The position numbers and the translations under genes were made by a program. This document shows positions 17,163-29,852 of a DNA stretch of 36,308 nt, in pieces. Below the pieces are notes generated by a model. The model saw only the letters and a program-made list of their open reading frames with translations, was not told the origin of the DNA and searched no databases. How positions within the stretch are numbered: the first letter of the stretch is position 1; each line of letters begins with the position of its first letter. The stretch lies in assembly GCA_025458805.1 (NCBI GenBank), contig JALORQ010000009.1, forward strand, positions 1 through 36,308. The letters are read 5' to 3'. Origin of the DNA: Rubrivivax sp. GTDB lineage: Bacteria; Pseudomonadota; Gammaproteobacteria; Burkholderiales; Burkholderiaceae_C.

Positions 17163-19034
17163 GTGCGCGACGAACCTGCGCTTAGACACGACGCCTGGGC
17201 CGTCGACGAGGCGCTGCGCCTGATCGACGAGTTGTCGTCGCTGCGCACGGCGATGCTCGAGCACGAGGCGGCGCTCGCGCCGCTGATGCGCAGCGTCGAG
17301 GCCGCGCACGCCGCGGGCGCCGCGAACCTGGCCCACTACCTCGCGATGCGTCGCCACGACCTGCGCCCGCTGCAGGAGCGGCTGGCGCGGCTGGGGCTGT
17401 CGTCGCTCGGGCGCGCCGAGACGCATGCCCTCGCTGCGGTCGACAAGGTGCTGGGGGTGCTGCACCGTCTCGCAGGCCGGAGCTGGCGGCCGCTGCAGGC
17501 GCAGGAGCCGAGCGGCTACGGGCGTGGCGCCGCGGCGCTCGCACGGCATGCCGACGCGCTGCTCGGCGCGTCGCCGGCCGAGCGGCGCACGCGCATCATG
17601 GTCACGCTGCCGTCGCAGGCGGCGTCCGACGACGCGCTCGTCGACGCGCTGGTCGGCGCGGGGATGGACATCGCCCGCGTCAACTGCGCGCACGACGACC
17701 CCGGCGCATGGGCGGCGATGGCCGCGCGCGTGCGCCGCAGCGGGCGCCGGCTCGGCCGCACCGTCCGCGTGCTGATGGACCTCGGCGGCCCCAAGCTGCG
17801 CACGGGCCCGTTCGAGACCGGCGAGCCCGTGGTCAAGCTGCGGCCGCGGCGCGACGAGAGGGGCCGCGTCGTCGAGCCGGCGCGCCTGGGTCTCGTGCCG
17901 GCGGGCAGCGGCCGCGCGGTGGACGGCGCCGACCTGACGCTGGGTGCCGATGCGCTGTGGCTGGCGGCACTCGACGACGACGACGAGGTCGAGCTGAGCG
18001 ACGCCCGCGGCGCGCGACGCCGCTATGCCGTCGCGCGCAGCCGGCGCGACGAGGTGCTGCTCGAAGGGCGGCAAACCGCCTACCTCACCTCCGAGACGCG
18101 GCTGGCGCTGCGGCGCCGCAGTGCCGCGCCGCCGTCCGAGACGCGGTTGTGCGACCTGCCGCCGCCGCCGCCGCGCATCCTGGTGCAGCGGGGCGACCGC
18201 GTGCGCCTCGTGGCCACCGGCCGCGGCCGCGCCGCCTCGGAAGGACGTCCAGCGATCGTCGTCTGCACGCTGCCCGAGGCGCTGGCCGCGGTGCGTGCCG
18301 GCGAGCGCATCGCCTTCGACGATGGCCGCATCGGCGGCGTGGTGCGCCGCCGCTCGCGCCACGGCATCGAGGTCGAGATCACGCAGGCGCGCGACGGCGG
18401 CGAGTGGCTGGGCGCCGACAAGGGCATCAACCTGCCCGACACGCGGCTGGACCTGCCGGCCCTCACCGACAAGGACCTGGCCGACCTCGCTGCCGTCGCG
18501 CGCCACGCCGACCTCGTCGGCCTCTCGTTCGCCCAGTCGGCCGCCGACGTGCAGGCGTTGCAGCGCGCGCTCGACGGCGCCGGGGCACCCGGCCTGGGCG
18601 TCGTGCTGAAGATCGAGACGCGGCGCGGCTTCGAGCACCTGCCCGAGATGCTGTTCGCGGCGATGGCGGGGCCGGCCGCCGGCGTCATGATCGCGCGCGG
18701 CGACCTGGCGGTCGAGTGCGGATACGAGCGGCTCGCCGAGGTCCAGGAAGAAATCCTCTGGGCCTGCGAGGCAGCTCACCTGCCGGTGATCTGGGCCACG
18801 CAGGTGCTGGAGACGCTGGCGCGCACCGGGCGCCCGTCGCGCGCCGAGATCACCGACGCGGCGATGGGCGAGCGCGCCGAGTGCGTGATGCTCAACAAGG
18901 GCCCGCACATCGTCGACGCGATGCGCACGCTCGACGACATCCTGCGTCGCATGCAGACGCACCAGCAGAAGAAGCGGCCGCTTCTGCGCGCGCTGCGCGC
19001 CTGGACCCGGGCCCCGGAGGTGACCGCCGTCTGA
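17163..19034 (+). CDS. Divergent pyruvate-kinase-like protein with N-terminal extension
   Basis: GTG start in the frame of the 16044..19034 ORF. RIMVTLPSQAASDDALVDALVGAGMDIARVNCAHDD, VRVLMDLGGPKLRTGPF, LKIETRRGFEHLPEML, GVMIARGDLAVECGYERLAEVQEEILWACEAAHLPVIWATQVLETLARTGRPSRAEITDAAMG resemble the pyruvate kinase barrel. Confidence 0.82.
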   Translation: MRDEPALRHDAWAVDEALRLIDELSSLRTAMLEHEAALAPLMRSVEAAHAAGAANLAHYLAMRRHDLRPLQERLARLGLSSLGRAETHALAAVDKVLGVLHRLAGRSWRPLQAQEPSGYGRGAAALARHADALLGASPAERRTRIMVTLPSQAASDDALVDALVGAGMDIARVNCAHDDPGAWAAMAARVRRSGRRLGRTVRVLMDLGGPKLRTGPFETGEPVVKLRPRRDERGRVVEPARLGLVPAGSGRAVDGADLTLGADALWLAALDDDDEVELSDARGARRRYAVARSRRDEVLLEGRQTAYLTSETRLALRRRSAAPPSETRLCDLPPPPPRILVQRGDRVRLVATGRGRAASEGRPAIVVCTLPEALAAVRAGERIAFDDGRIGGVVRRRSRHGIEVEITQARDGGEWLGADKGINLPDTRLDLPALTDKDLADLAAVARHADLVGLSFAQSAADVQALQRALDGAGAPGLGVVLKIETRRGFEHLPEMLFAAMAGPAAGVMIARGDLAVECGYERLAEVQEEILWACEAAHLPVIWATQVLETLARTGRPSRAEITDAAMGERAECVMLNKGPHIVDAMRTLDDILRRMQTHQQKKRPLLRALRAWTRAPEVTAV

Positions 19035-19050
19035 CGGCAGCCGCTGCCGG

Positions 19051-19905
19051 TCAGACCGGTCCGGCGGGGTGACTGTCGCCGATCGAAGACCCCGGGGCCT
19101 GCAGCGAGCCGGCGTCGGCCGGCGCGGCGCGCACGCAGTTGCCACCGGCCTGCCGGGCGGCGAGCACGGCCAGCGTCGCCTCGTCCAGCAGCCCCTGCAG
19201 GCCGGGCTGGGCCGGCCGCAGCGTGGCGACCCCGATGCTGACGCTGGCGCGCAGCGGGCCGTCAGGCGCGTCGACCTGCAACTGCTCGAGCCCTTCGCGG
19301 ATGCGCTCGGCGGCATCGAGCGCACCGGTCGGGTCGGCGTGGGCAAGAAACACGGCGAGCTGGCCCTCGCCCCATGCGGAGAGCGCGTCGCCGCCGCGCA
19401 GCGTCTGGCGCGCGTGCCGCGCCATGGCCTCGACCAGCGCGGCAAGGGCGGCCGCGCCGCGCGTCTCGCCCAGGCGATGGTGGCGGTCGACCTCGACGAT
19501 CAGCACCGCGGCGCCGTGCCCGTAGCGGCGCGCGCGCGACCATTCGCGTTCGACGAGCGCGAGGAACGCCGCGCGTTCGTCGCTGCGGCGAACGGGTGCC
19601 TCGAGCTCGCCGATGCGCGCCAGCTGCCAACGGGCCCGGCGCGCGAGGTGCAGGGCCGCACCGAGCGGCGGCAAAGCGGCGACCAACGCCGCCGCAGCCG
19701 CAGCGACGGACGGCGGCCAGCCCAGGCCGTCTGTCGCGACGACGGCGAGCCCGGCGGCCAGCGCGGCCAGTGCCGAAGCCGCGACGAGGACGAGCAAGCC
19801 GGCCCGCCCTGGCCAGGTCGCCGCGGCGGCCGCCGCCGCGGGCGATCCGGCGGCCCGCGCCACGGCAGCCGCGGCGGAGGGGTCGGGCGAAGGCAACGGA
19901 CTCAT
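19051..19905 (-). CDS. Membrane-anchored GGDEF-family protein with degenerate signature
   Basis: Two hydrophobic segments, then FLALVEREWSRARRYGHGAAVLIVEVDRHHRLGETRG...LRGGDALSAWGEGQLAVFLAHADPTGALDAAERIREGLEQ...RASVSIGVATLRPAQPGLQGLLDEATLAVLAARQAGGNCVRA. The fold is recognisable but the GGDEF position reads GEGQL. Confidence 0.78.
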   Translation of the reverse strand: MSPLPSPDPSAAAAVARAAGSPAAAAAAATWPGRAGLLVLVAASALAALAAGLAVVATDGLGWPPSVAAAAAALVAALPPLGAALHLARRARWQLARIGELEAPVRRSDERAAFLALVEREWSRARRYGHGAAVLIVEVDRHHRLGETRGAAALAALVEAMARHARQTLRGGDALSAWGEGQLAVFLAHADPTGALDAAERIREGLEQLQVDAPDGPLRASVSIGVATLRPAQPGLQGLLDEATLAVLAARQAGGNCVRAAPADAGSLQAPGSSIGDSHPAGPV

Positions 19906-20031
19906 GCGATCGGCTCGGCTCGGGGAGCGTACACGTATTCGACCACAAGCGGCCGCGCCGTGGCGCGCGTTGCACGTGCCGAGCGTCACGGCGCGTCGAC
20001 CCCGGGTCCAGGACGGCGGCGTCGCGCGCCC

Positions 20032-20037
20032 TACACT
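20032..20037 (+). promoter_or_regulatory. Possible -10 element TACACT for the ABC exporter gene
   Basis: TACACT, 7 nt before the ATG at 20045. Confidence 0.35.
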
Positions 20038-20044
20038 GGTGTCG

Positions 20045-21907
20045 ATGACTGCCGCCGCCGGACGCCGCGCCGACCCCCTGCCCGCGGCGGCAGGCGACGA
20101 CCGCGCCCCCACGCGGCGCGTCGCAGCGCTGCGCGGCCTGCTGCCCTTCGTGCGCCCCTACCGCGGCCGCGTCGCGCTGGCGGTGCTGTTCCTCGCGCTC
20201 GCCGCCGCGAGCACGCTGGCCTTTCCGGTGGCGCTGAAGACGCTGATCGACGAGGGGCTGGTGGCCGCCGACCCGGGGGAGCGCCTGATGGCCCTGCGCG
20301 GGCACTTCGCGGCGCTGTTCGGCGTCGGGGTCGCGCTGGGTGTCTTCTCGGCGGCGCGCTTCTACGCGGTGACCTGGCTCGGCGAGAGGATCACCGCAGA
20401 CCTGCGCAACGCCGTCTACGCCCACGTCGTGCGGCAGAGCCCGCAGTTCTTCGAGACGACGCAGACGGGCGAGGTGCTGTCGCGGCTGACCACCGACACG
20501 ACGCTGGTGCAGACGGTGGTCGGCTCGTCGCTCAGCCTCGGGCTGCGCAACGCCGTGATGGGCCTCGGCGCGATGGTCGCGCTGATCGTCACCAACCCGA
20601 CGGTGATGACGCAGGTGCTGGGCATCCTGGTGCTGGTGGTGGTGCCCAGCGTCTTCTTCGGCCGCCGCGTGCGCAAGCTCAGCCGGGCGAGCCAGGACCG
20701 GGTGGCCGACTCGAGCGCCATTGCCGCCGAGGTGCTCAATGCGATCCCGGTCGTGCAGGGCTTCGTGCAGGAGGCGCGCGAGGCGGCGCGCTTCGATGCG
20801 TCCACCGAGCGCGCCTTCGACACCGCACGGCGCCGCACCCGGGTGCGCGCGGCGCTGGTCGGCTTCGTCATCGTCGCCACCTTCGGCGCCCTGCTCTGGG
20901 GTCTGTACCAGGGCACCGAGGCGGTGCTGCGCGGCGACATCAGCGCCGGCCACCTCGGGCAGACGGTGGTCTTCGTGATCATCCTCGTCGGCGCGGTGGC
21001 GGTCATGTCCGAGGTCTGGGGCGACCTGCTGCGTGCCGCGGGCGCCACCGAGCGCCTGATGGAGCTGCTGGCCACCGAATCGCCGGTGCGGGACGCGCCG
21101 GCGCCGCGTGCGCTGCCCGCGGTGCAGCGCGGCTCCGCGGTGCGGTTCGAGCACGTGACCTTCCGCTATCCGTCGCGGCCGGCGCAACCGGCGCTGAGCG
21201 ACTTCTCGCTGGCGATGGCGCCCGGCGAGACGGTCGCGCTCGTCGGGCCGAGCGGCGCCGGCAAGAGCACGGTGCTGCAGCTGCTGCTGCGCTTCTACGA
21301 CGCGCAGCAGGGCCGCGTGCTCGTCGACGGCGTGCCGGTGCCCGAGGCGCGGCTCGCCGACCTGCGCGGGCGCATCGGCGTCGTGCCGCAGGACAGCACG
21401 GTGTTCTCGACGAGCGCGCTCGAGAACATCCGCTACGGGAGGCCCGACGCGACGGACGCCGAGGTCGTGGCGGCCGCGAAGGCGGCGTTCGCGCACGACT
21501 TCATCGAGCGGCTGCCCGAGGGCTACGCCAGCTTCCTCGGCGAACGCGGCGTGCGGCTGTCGGGAGGCCAGCGACAGCGCATCGCGATCGCGCGCGCGAT
21601 GCTGAAGAACCCGCCGCTGCTGCTGCTCGACGAGGCCACGAGCGCGCTCGACGCAGAGAGCGAGCGCATGGTGCAGGCCGCGCTCGAGGCGGCGATGCAC
21701 GACCGCACGACGCTGGTCATCGCGCACCGGCTGGCCACCGTGCAGCGCGCCGACCGCATCGTCGTGATGGACGCGGGCCGCATCGTCGACGTCGGCACGC
21801 ATGCCGAGCTGGTCGCGCGCGGCGGGCTGTACGCGCGGCTGGCGGCGATGCAGTTCGAGCTGCAGCCGGCGGCGCCCGAACCGGCGCTGGATAATCGCGG
21901 CCCCTGA
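20045..21907 (+). CDS. MsbA-like ABC exporter (fused permease/ATPase)
   Basis: TM region [26 protein letters not shown]..., Walker [10 protein letters not shown], signature [32 protein letters not shown]. Confidence 0.94.
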   Translation: MTAAAGRRADPLPAAAGDDRAPTRRVAALRGLLPFVRPYRGRVALAVLFLALAAASTLAFPVALKTLIDEGLVAADPGERLMALRGHFAALFGVGVALGVFSAARFYAVTWLGERITADLRNAVYAHVVRQSPQFFETTQTGEVLSRLTTDTTLVQTVVGSSLSLGLRNAVMGLGAMVALIVTNPTVMTQVLGILVLVVVPSVFFGRRVRKLSRASQDRVADSSAIAAEVLNAIPVVQGFVQEAREAARFDASTERAFDTARRRTRVRAALVGFVIVATFGALLWGLYQGTEAVLRGDISAGHLGQTVVFVIILVGAVAVMSEVWGDLLRAAGATERLMELLATESPVRDAPAPRALPAVQRGSAVRFEHVTFRYPSRPAQPALSDFSLAMAPGETVALVGPSGAGKSTVLQLLLRFYDAQQGRVLVDGVPVPEARLADLRGRIGVVPQDSTVFSTSALENIRYGRPDATDAEVVAAAKAAFAHDFIERLPEGYASFLGERGVRLSGGQRQRIAIARAMLKNPPLLLLDEATSALDAESERMVQAALEAAMHDRTTLVIAHRLATVQRADRIVVMDAGRIVDVGTHAELVARGGLYARLAAMQFELQPAAPEPALDNRGP

Positions 21908-21921
21908 CGAGACCGCCGCCG

Positions 21922-22758
21922 ATGCCGCCCCGCCCCGTCCGCACCCAGTACGAGGATTTCGTGCGCCACGTGCGCGACCACGGCGTGCGCAAGTCCGACC
22001 GCACCGGCACCGGCACGACCAGCGTGTTCGGCCACCAGATGCGCTTCGACCTCGCCGAGGGCTTCCCGCTCGTGACGACGAAGAGGGTGCACTTCAAGAG
22101 CATCGCGCTCGAGCTGCTGTGGTTCCTGCGCGGCGACTCGAACGTGCGCTGGCTGCAGGAGCGCGGCGTCACGATCTGGGACGAGTGGGCCGACCCGGCG
22201 ACCGGCGACCTCGGGCCGGTCTACGGCGTGCAGTGGCGCAGCTGGCCGACGCCGGGCGGCGGCCACGTCGACCAGATCGCCGAGGTCGTGCGCCAGCTGC
22301 GCACCGACCCCGACTCGCGCCGCATCGTCGTCAGCGCGTGGAACGTCGCCGAGTTGCCGAAGATGGCGCTGCTGCCGTGCCACGCCTTCTTCCAGTTCTG
22401 GGTCGGCCCCGCCGCCGAACCGGGCGGCCGGCGACGCCTGAGCTGCCAGCTCTACCAGCGCAGCGCCGACGTGTTCCTCGGCGTGCCTTTCAACATCGCG
22501 AGCTACGCGCTGCTCACGCACTTGCTGGCGCAACAGTGCGACCTCGACGTCGGTGACTTCGTCTGGACCGGCGGCGACTGCCACATCTACGACAACCACC
22601 GCGAGCAGGTCGAGCTGCAGCTCTCGCGCGCGCCCCATCCCTACCCCGTGCTGCAGCTGCGGCGCCGGCCGGCGTCGATCTTCGGGTACGACTACGAGGA
22701 CTTCGAGGTGCAGGACTACCTGCACCACCCGGCGATCAAGGCGCCGGTGGCGGTTTGA
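21922..22758 (+). CDS. thyA: Thymidylate synthase
   Basis: [65 protein letters not shown]..., active site [38 protein letters not shown]. Confidence 0.98.
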   Translation: MPPRPVRTQYEDFVRHVRDHGVRKSDRTGTGTTSVFGHQMRFDLAEGFPLVTTKRVHFKSIALELLWFLRGDSNVRWLQERGVTIWDEWADPATGDLGPVYGVQWRSWPTPGGGHVDQIAEVVRQLRTDPDSRRIVVSAWNVAELPKMALLPCHAFFQFWVGPAAEPGGRRRLSCQLYQRSADVFLGVPFNIASYALLTHLLAQQCDLDVGDFVWTGGDCHIYDNHREQVELQLSRAPHPYPVLQLRRRPASIFGYDYEDFEVQDYLHHPAIKAPVAV

Positions 22759-23639
22759 TCCTCGACCGCCGCACGCTGGCCGGCCTCGTCGCCCTCACGC
22801 TGATGTGGGGCGTCAACTGGCCGATGATGAAGTTCTCTCTGCGCGAGGTCACGCCGCTGTGGTTCCGCGCGCTGACGATGACCGGCGGCGCGCTCGTCCT
22901 GATGCTGTTCTTCGTCGCGCGCGGCGTCGACATGCGGCTGCCGCGCGCCGAGGCGCTGCGCGTGGCGTGGCTGGCGCTGCCCAACATCGTCGGCTGGCAC
23001 TTCTTCTCGATCCTCGGGCTGCAGGAGCTGGCCTCCGGGCGCGCCGCGATCCTCGGCTTCACGATGCCGGTGTGGACGGTCGGGATCGGGCTGCTGATCG
23101 CGCACGAGCGGCTGACGCCGCGCGTCGCCGTCTCGGTGGTGGCCGCGGTGGCGGCGGTCGCGCTGCTGTCGTGGCAGGAGCTCGCGCGGCTGGCCGGGCG
23201 GCCGCTGGGGGTGCTGTGGATGCAGGTGGCGGCTGCCTGCTGGGCGATCGGCACGCTGATGATGCGGCGCACGGCGACGACGCTGCCGACCGAGGCGGTG
23301 ACGGTGTGGATGATGCTGATGGGCGCCGCGTTCTTCCTCGTCGCGGCGCCCCTGGCCGAGCCGCTGCCGCAGCCTGCGGCCTTCAGCGCCGCGATGTGGG
23401 CGAGCCTGGCCTACGGCGTCCTCCTCAACTACGGCTACGCGCAGGTGCTGTGGTTCGGCCTCGCGCGGCGGCTGCCGCCGGCGGCCAGCGCGTTCTCGAT
23501 CATGGCCGTGCCGCTGGTGGGCACGCTGTCGGCGATGGCCATCGTCGGCGAGCGGCCGCAGCCCGCCGACCTGCTGGCCGCGGTCGCGATCATGGTCGCG
23601 ATCGGCGCCGCGCTGCTGCCGCGGCGCGCGACCGCCTGA
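22755..23639 (+). CDS. DMT-superfamily (EamA) transporter
   Basis: TTG start overlapping the thyA stop. Ten hydrophobic helices: [43 protein letters not shown]...; two EamA-like halves. Confidence 0.88.
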   Translation: MILDRRTLAGLVALTLMWGVNWPMMKFSLREVTPLWFRALTMTGGALVLMLFFVARGVDMRLPRAEALRVAWLALPNIVGWHFFSILGLQELASGRAAILGFTMPVWTVGIGLLIAHERLTPRVAVSVVAAVAAVALLSWQELARLAGRPLGVLWMQVAAACWAIGTLMMRRTATTLPTEAVTVWMMLMGAAFFLVAAPLAEPLPQPAAFSAAMWASLAYGVLLNYGYAQVLWFGLARRLPPAASAFSIMAVPLVGTLSAMAIVGERPQPADLLAAVAIMVAIGAALLPRRATA

Positions 23640-23664
23640 CGCCGCCTGCACGCCGCATCCCGCG

Positions 23665-24177
23665 ATGGACACGCGCCCCGAGATCGTGATCGTCGCCGCG
23701 ATGGCGCGCGGCCGCGTCATCGGCCGCGGCAACGCGCTGCCCTGGCACCTGCCCGAGGACCTGCGCCACTTCCGTGATCTGACGCGCGGCCACGCGGTGC
23801 TGATGGGGCGTCGCACCTGGGAATCGCTTCCGGCGGCGGTGCGGCCGCTGCCGGGGCGGCGCAACCTCGTGCTCACGCGCGAGGGCCGGTGGCAGGCCGC
23901 GGGCGCCGAGGTGGTGCGCGACATGGACGAGGCCCTCGCGCGCTGCGGCCCCGGCCCGCTGTTCGTGATCGGCGGCGCCGAGGTCTATGCGCTCGCGCTG
24001 CCGCGCGCCGACCGCCTCGAGCTGACCGAGATCGATGCCGAGATCGACGGCGACGCCTACTTCCCGCCGCTGCCGGGCGACTTCGTCGAGACGGCGCGCG
24101 AATCGCACCGCGCGACGCCGCCCAACGACTTCGCGTTCGCCTTCGCCCGCTACCGGCGGCCGCCGCCGGCGGGCTGA
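23665..24177 (+). CDS. folA: Dihydrofolate reductase
   Basis: IVIVAAMARGRVIGRGNALPWHLPEDLRHFRDLTRGHAVLMGRRTWESLP...PGRRNLVLTRE...LFVIGGAEVYALALPRADRLELTEIDAEIDGDAYFP. Confidence 0.97.
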   Translation: MDTRPEIVIVAAMARGRVIGRGNALPWHLPEDLRHFRDLTRGHAVLMGRRTWESLPAAVRPLPGRRNLVLTREGRWQAAGAEVVRDMDEALARCGPGPLFVIGGAEVYALALPRADRLELTEIDAEIDGDAYFPPLPGDFVETARESHRATPPNDFAFAFARYRRPPPAG

Positions 24178-24196
24178 CGCGCCGCGGCCGGCGGTT

Positions 24197-27100
24197 TCAG
24201 GCGCCGTCGACCGGCAGCGCGATGGACGCCTCGGCCGGGGCCGAGCGTGTCGGCGGCCCGGCATCGCCGCGCTGCCGCGCCCGCGCCCAGGCGAGCAGCG
24301 CATCGGCCGGCATCGGGCGCGCGTACAGGTAGCCCTGCAGCTCGTCGCAGCCGGCCTCGCGCAGCAGCGCTGCGACCGCCTCGGTCTCGACCCCCTCGGC
24401 GACCACCTTCAGGCCCAGCGTGTGGCCGAGGCCGATGACGGCCATCGTGATCGCCCGGTCGGTCGGGTCCTCGAGCATGTCGAGCACGAAGCTGCGGTCG
24501 ATCTTCAACTGGTCGAGGGGGAAGCGGTTGAGGTACGCGAGGCTGGTCTGCCCGGTGCCGAAGTCGTCGATCGCGAGGCCGGCGCCGAGCGCGCGCAGCG
24601 CGTGCAGCCGCTGCAGGTTGTGCGCCGCGTCCTCCATCACCATCGTCTCGGCCAGCTCGAGTTCGAGCGCACCGGGCGGGATCCCATGGCGCTGTAGCGC
24701 GTCGCGAACCGTCGCCACGAGACCGTCGTCGCGCAGCTGGCGCGACGCGACGTTGATCGACATGCGCAGTCCGACGAGCCCGGCGCGCCGCCAGGCGGCG
24801 AGCTGCCGGCAGGCCTCGTCGATCACCCAGGCGCCGATCGGCACGATGAGGCCGGTCTCCTCGGCGAGCGCGACGAACTGGCCCGGCGCGACCAGGCCGT
24901 GCTCGGGGTGGCGCCAGCGCAGCAGCGCCTCGACGCCGACCGGCTCGCCGCCGGCCGCGCTCACCTGCGGCTGGTAGTGCAGCTCGAACTCGCCGCGCTC
25001 GAGCGCGTGCCGCAGGTGGGCCTCGAGCCGCATGCGCGCCTTCGCCCGCGCGGTCATCTCGGCGGTGAAGAAGCGCGCCGTGTCCTTGCCCGCCGACTTG
25101 GCCTCGTACATCGCGCTGTCGGCCTGGCGCATCAGCGTCTCGATGTCGAGGGCGTCGTCGGGATAGACCGCGATCCCGACGCTGCACGACACGTGCAGCT
25201 CGGCACCGTCGACATGGTGCGGCGCGCGCACGCGGGGGATGAGCCGCTGCACGGCGACGTGGGCAATCTCGTCGACGTCGTCGACGCCGTTGAGCACGAT
25301 GACGAACTCGTCGCCGCCCTGGCGGCTCACGGTGTCGCCGGCGCGCACCGAGTCGACGAGCCGCCGCGCCACCGAGCGCAGCAGCTCGTCGCCGATGTGG
25401 TGGCCCAGGGTGTCGTTGATGTCCTTGAAGCGGTCCAGGTCGACGAACATCACCGCGACCTTCCTGCCGCTGCGCGCGGCCTGCTGCAGCGCGAGGCGCA
25501 ACCGCTCGGTGACGAGCGCGCGGTTGGGCAGCTCGGTCAGCACGTCGTGCTCGGCGAGGAAGCGGATGCGCTGCTCGCTCTCCTTGCGGTCGGTGATGTC
25601 GATCGAGGTCACGATGTAGTGCGAGACGCCGCCCGGCGACTCGCGCACCGCGCTGACCATCAGCCACGCCGGGTACTCGCTGCCGTTGCGTCGCCGTACC
25701 GACAGCTCGCCCTGCCAGGTGCCGCGCGCGGCGGCCACGGACCACATCGCGTCCGTGGCCGCCGGCAGCAGCAGCGACGGGCGCTCGCCGACCACCTCCT
25801 GGAGGTCGTGGCCGGTCTGCCGCGACAGCGCCTGGTTGGCGGTCAGGATGCGGCGCTCGGCGTCGACGATCAGGATGCCCTCGCTCGACGCCTCGAACAC
25901 CTTCGCCCACAGCTCGAGCCGGCGCTCCATCAGCTTGAGGTGGTTGATCGGCGCGAACGCGGTGAGCACCGCGTCCTGCCCCTGGTAGCGCACGCGCCGC
26001 GCCGACAGCACCGCCCAGGCCGGCTCGGCGCCGGCGCGCCAGCGCACCTCGAACTCGTCGACCGCGCCGCGGTCGGCGAGCTGCTGGAAGAAGCGCGCGC
26101 GCACCGGCGACTCGAGCCCGCGGCGCCAGGGGTCGAGGCGGATGCCGGCCAGCCAGGCCTCGGCCGGCGGGTTGGCGTGCAGCACCTCGTGCCCGGGGAT
26201 CGCGGTCACGACGAGCGGGATCGGCGTCGCCTCGACGAGGTCGCGCTGCGCCTCGGCGGCGCGCGCGCTGGCCGCCAGCTCCTTCTGCGCCTCGCGCTCG
26301 CGGTCGAGCTGGCCGAGCATCTCGTTGAAGCCGTCGACGAGGCGGCCGATCTCGTCGCGGCTGTCCCACTCGGCGCGCAGGGTGTGGTCGCCGGTGCGCC
26401 GCACCTCGTCGGCGACGCCGGCCAGCCGGCGCAGCGGCAGCGCGATCTGGCGCGCGACGAAGGTCACGGTGGCCAGGATCGCCAGCAGCAGCAGCAGCGC
26501 GGTGCCCAGGTGCTGCCACATCCGCTGGTACAGGCCGTCGACGCGCCGCTCGAGGAGCTGGTCGAGCAGCGCAGCGGCGCCGCCCCAGACGCCGCGCAGA
26601 TCCTCGACGAGCGCGACCTGCTGCGCGCGCGCGGCAGCCAGTGCCGCGGGCGTCGCGCCGGTGTCGACCAGCAGGCGCGATGCCTGCCGGAAGCGCTCCA
26701 CCGCCTCGCGCAGCCTCGCCTCGTCGGCCTGCAGCGCCTGCTCGACGATCGGGCCGCCGGCGGCATAGGCCTCGGTGTGGTCGGCGCGGATGCCGTTCAT
26801 CGTCGCGTCGAGCTTGCCCTCGAAGATCAGGTACTGCGTGCGGGCGTCGGAAGCGGCCAGCCCGCTGCCGGCGATCGCGGCCAACTGCCGGCCTATGGCG
26901 TGCACCGTCTCGACCAGCTCGGGGTAACGCAGCACGATGAGCGACATCGTGTAGTAGCTGTCGAGGTCGGGGTCGAGGATCAGGTTGGACTGGTTTCCGA
27001 CGCGGGTGATGAGGTCGCGCCCGGCGGCGATCGCCGCATCGGCCGCGGCCGCGGCGGCGCCGGATCCGGCCGGGGTCTGCGACAGCCGCTGCACCTGCAG

Positions 27101-27433
27101 CGCGAGGTGCGCATTGAGCTCCTCCGACTGCATGCCGGCGCCATGCGCCTGCTCGACGGCGCGCAGCGCGGAGGCCCGCTCGGACAGCCCGGGACCGGCG
27201 GGCGATGCGCCCGATCCGGCCACCGCGGCGTCGAGGAAGACGTCGCGCACCCCGGCGATGTAGGCATTGCCGGCGATCTCCTTGGTCGCGAAGTCGATCG
27301 CGATGTACTTCTCGTTGATCAGGATGCCGCTGACGAAGATCACCGCCGACAGGTCGAGCAGGTAGATGAGCATCAGCTTGCGCCCGACGCTGAGGCGGCC
27401 AAGAAGGCGGTGCAGGATCTCGGCAGGAGACAT
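24197..27433 (-). CDS. Membrane sensor protein with HAMP, PAS, GGDEF and EAL domains
   Basis: N-terminal TM/periplasmic helical region, HAMP-like [36 protein letters not shown] ([29 protein letters not shown]), intact GGDEF ([12 protein letters not shown]) and EAL ([51 protein letters not shown]). Alternative start at 27454. Confidence 0.93.
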   Translation of the reverse strand: MSPAEILHRLLGRLSVGRKLMLIYLLDLSAVIFVSGILINEKYIAIDFATKEIAGNAYIAGVRDVFLDAAVAGSGASPAGPGLSERASALRAVEQAHGAGMQSEELNAHLALQVQRLSQTPAGSGAAAAAADAAIAAGRDLITRVGNQSNLILDPDLDSYYTMSLIVLRYPELVETVHAIGRQLAAIAGSGLAASDARTQYLIFEGKLDATMNGIRADHTEAYAAGGPIVEQALQADEARLREAVERFRQASRLLVDTGATPAALAAARAQQVALVEDLRGVWGGAAALLDQLLERRVDGLYQRMWQHLGTALLLLLAILATVTFVARQIALPLRRLAGVADEVRRTGDHTLRAEWDSRDEIGRLVDGFNEMLGQLDREREAQKELAASARAAEAQRDLVEATPIPLVVTAIPGHEVLHANPPAEAWLAGIRLDPWRRGLESPVRARFFQQLADRGAVDEFEVRWRAGAEPAWAVLSARRVRYQGQDAVLTAFAPINHLKLMERRLELWAKVFEASSEGILIVDAERRILTANQALSRQTGHDLQEVVGERPSLLLPAATDAMWSVAAARGTWQGELSVRRRNGSEYPAWLMVSAVRESPGGVSHYIVTSIDITDRKESEQRIRFLAEHDVLTELPNRALVTERLRLALQQAARSGRKVAVMFVDLDRFKDINDTLGHHIGDELLRSVARRLVDSVRAGDTVSRQGGDEFVIVLNGVDDVDEIAHVAVQRLIPRVRAPHHVDGAELHVSCSVGIAVYPDDALDIETLMRQADSAMYEAKSAGKDTARFFTAEMTARAKARMRLEAHLRHALERGEFELHYQPQVSAAGGEPVGVEALLRWRHPEHGLVAPGQFVALAEETGLIVPIGAWVIDEACRQLAAWRRAGLVGLRMSINVASRQLRDDGLVATVRDALQRHGIPPGALELELAETMVMEDAAHNLQRLHALRALGAGLAIDDFGTGQTSLAYLNRFPLDQLKIDRSFVLDMLEDPTDRAITMAVIGLGHTLGLKVVAEGVETEAVAALLREAGCDELQGYLYARPMPADALLAWARARQRGDAGPPTRSAPAEASIALPVDGA

Positions 27434-27518
27434 CGCGGGACGGGCGGGCAGCATGGGCGCCGTGAATCCGCGGCGATTACGGCATGATGACCGCGCCACC
27501 GAAACGCGGAAAAGCGCC

Positions 27519-28283
27519 ATGCAGATCGCCACCTGGAACGTCAACTCGCTGGCCGTGCGGCTGCCGCAGCTGCTCGAGTGGCTGTCGGCCCATCCGGTCG
27601 ACGCGATGGTGCTGCAGGAGACCAAGCTCACCGACGACCGCTTTCCGGCGGCCGAGCTGGCCGCCGCAGGCTACGCGTCGCACGCGTTCGGGCAGCGCAC
27701 GTACAACGGCGTGGCGCTGCTCGCGCGCGCCGACGCCGTCGACGTCGTGCGCAACATCCCGGGCTTCGACGACGACCAGGCGCGGGTCGTCGCCGGCACG
27801 GTCGGCGGGCTGCGCATCGTCGGCGCCTACATGCCCAACGGGCAGGCGCCGGGCAGCGAGAAGTTCGCCTACAAGATACGCTGGCTCGAGGCGCTCGCGG
27901 CCTGGCTCAAGGACGAACTCGTCCGCCACCCGCAGCTCGCGCTGATGGGCGACTTCAACATCGCCCCCGAGGACCGCGACGTGCACGACCCCGTGGCCTG
28001 GGCGGGGCAGATCCACTGCACCGACGAGGAGCGGGCGCACTTCCGGGCACTGCTCGGCCTCGGGCTGGTCGACGCCTTCCGGCTCTTCGAGCAGCCGCCG
28101 AGGAGCTGGAGCTGGTGGGACTACCGCAACCTCGCGTTCCGCAGGAACCAGGGGCTGCGCATCGACCACGTGCTGGTGAGCGACGCGCTGCGCTCGCGCG
28201 TGACCGCGTGCAGCATCGACAAGGGGCCGCGGCGCAACGAACGCCCGAGCGACCACGCGCCGGTGATCGCGACGATCGATTGA
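27519..28283 (+). CDS. xthA: Exodeoxyribonuclease III
   Basis: [43 protein letters not shown]...[12 protein letters not shown]...[23 protein letters not shown]...[12 protein letters not shown]. Confidence 0.97.
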   Translation: MQIATWNVNSLAVRLPQLLEWLSAHPVDAMVLQETKLTDDRFPAAELAAAGYASHAFGQRTYNGVALLARADAVDVVRNIPGFDDDQARVVAGTVGGLRIVGAYMPNGQAPGSEKFAYKIRWLEALAAWLKDELVRHPQLALMGDFNIAPEDRDVHDPVAWAGQIHCTDEERAHFRALLGLGLVDAFRLFEQPPRSWSWWDYRNLAFRRNQGLRIDHVLVSDALRSRVTACSIDKGPRRNERPSDHAPVIATID

Positions 28284-28311
28284 GGGGCGCCGAAGGACCG
28301 CGCCGGCGCGG

Positions 28312-29823
<1,512 letters not shown>

Positions 29824-29852
29824 GCGCGGCGCGGCGTCGGTGGCGGTCGGCG

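Noticed and set aside
19035-19049. CGGCAG-ccg-CTGCCG hairpin between the pyruvate-kinase-like and GGDEF convergent ends
   Set aside because: Short stem without a T-run; not distinguishable from GC-rich background.
19262-21802. 846-aa minus-strand ORF overlapping the ABC exporter and GGDEF genes
   Set aside because: His/Arg/Asp-rich translation without motifs; antisense to the well-supported ABC exporter.
24899-27487. 862-aa plus-strand ORF antisense to the GGDEF/EAL gene
   Set aside because: The opposite strand encodes intact GGDEF, EAL and PAS motifs; this frame is compositional noise.
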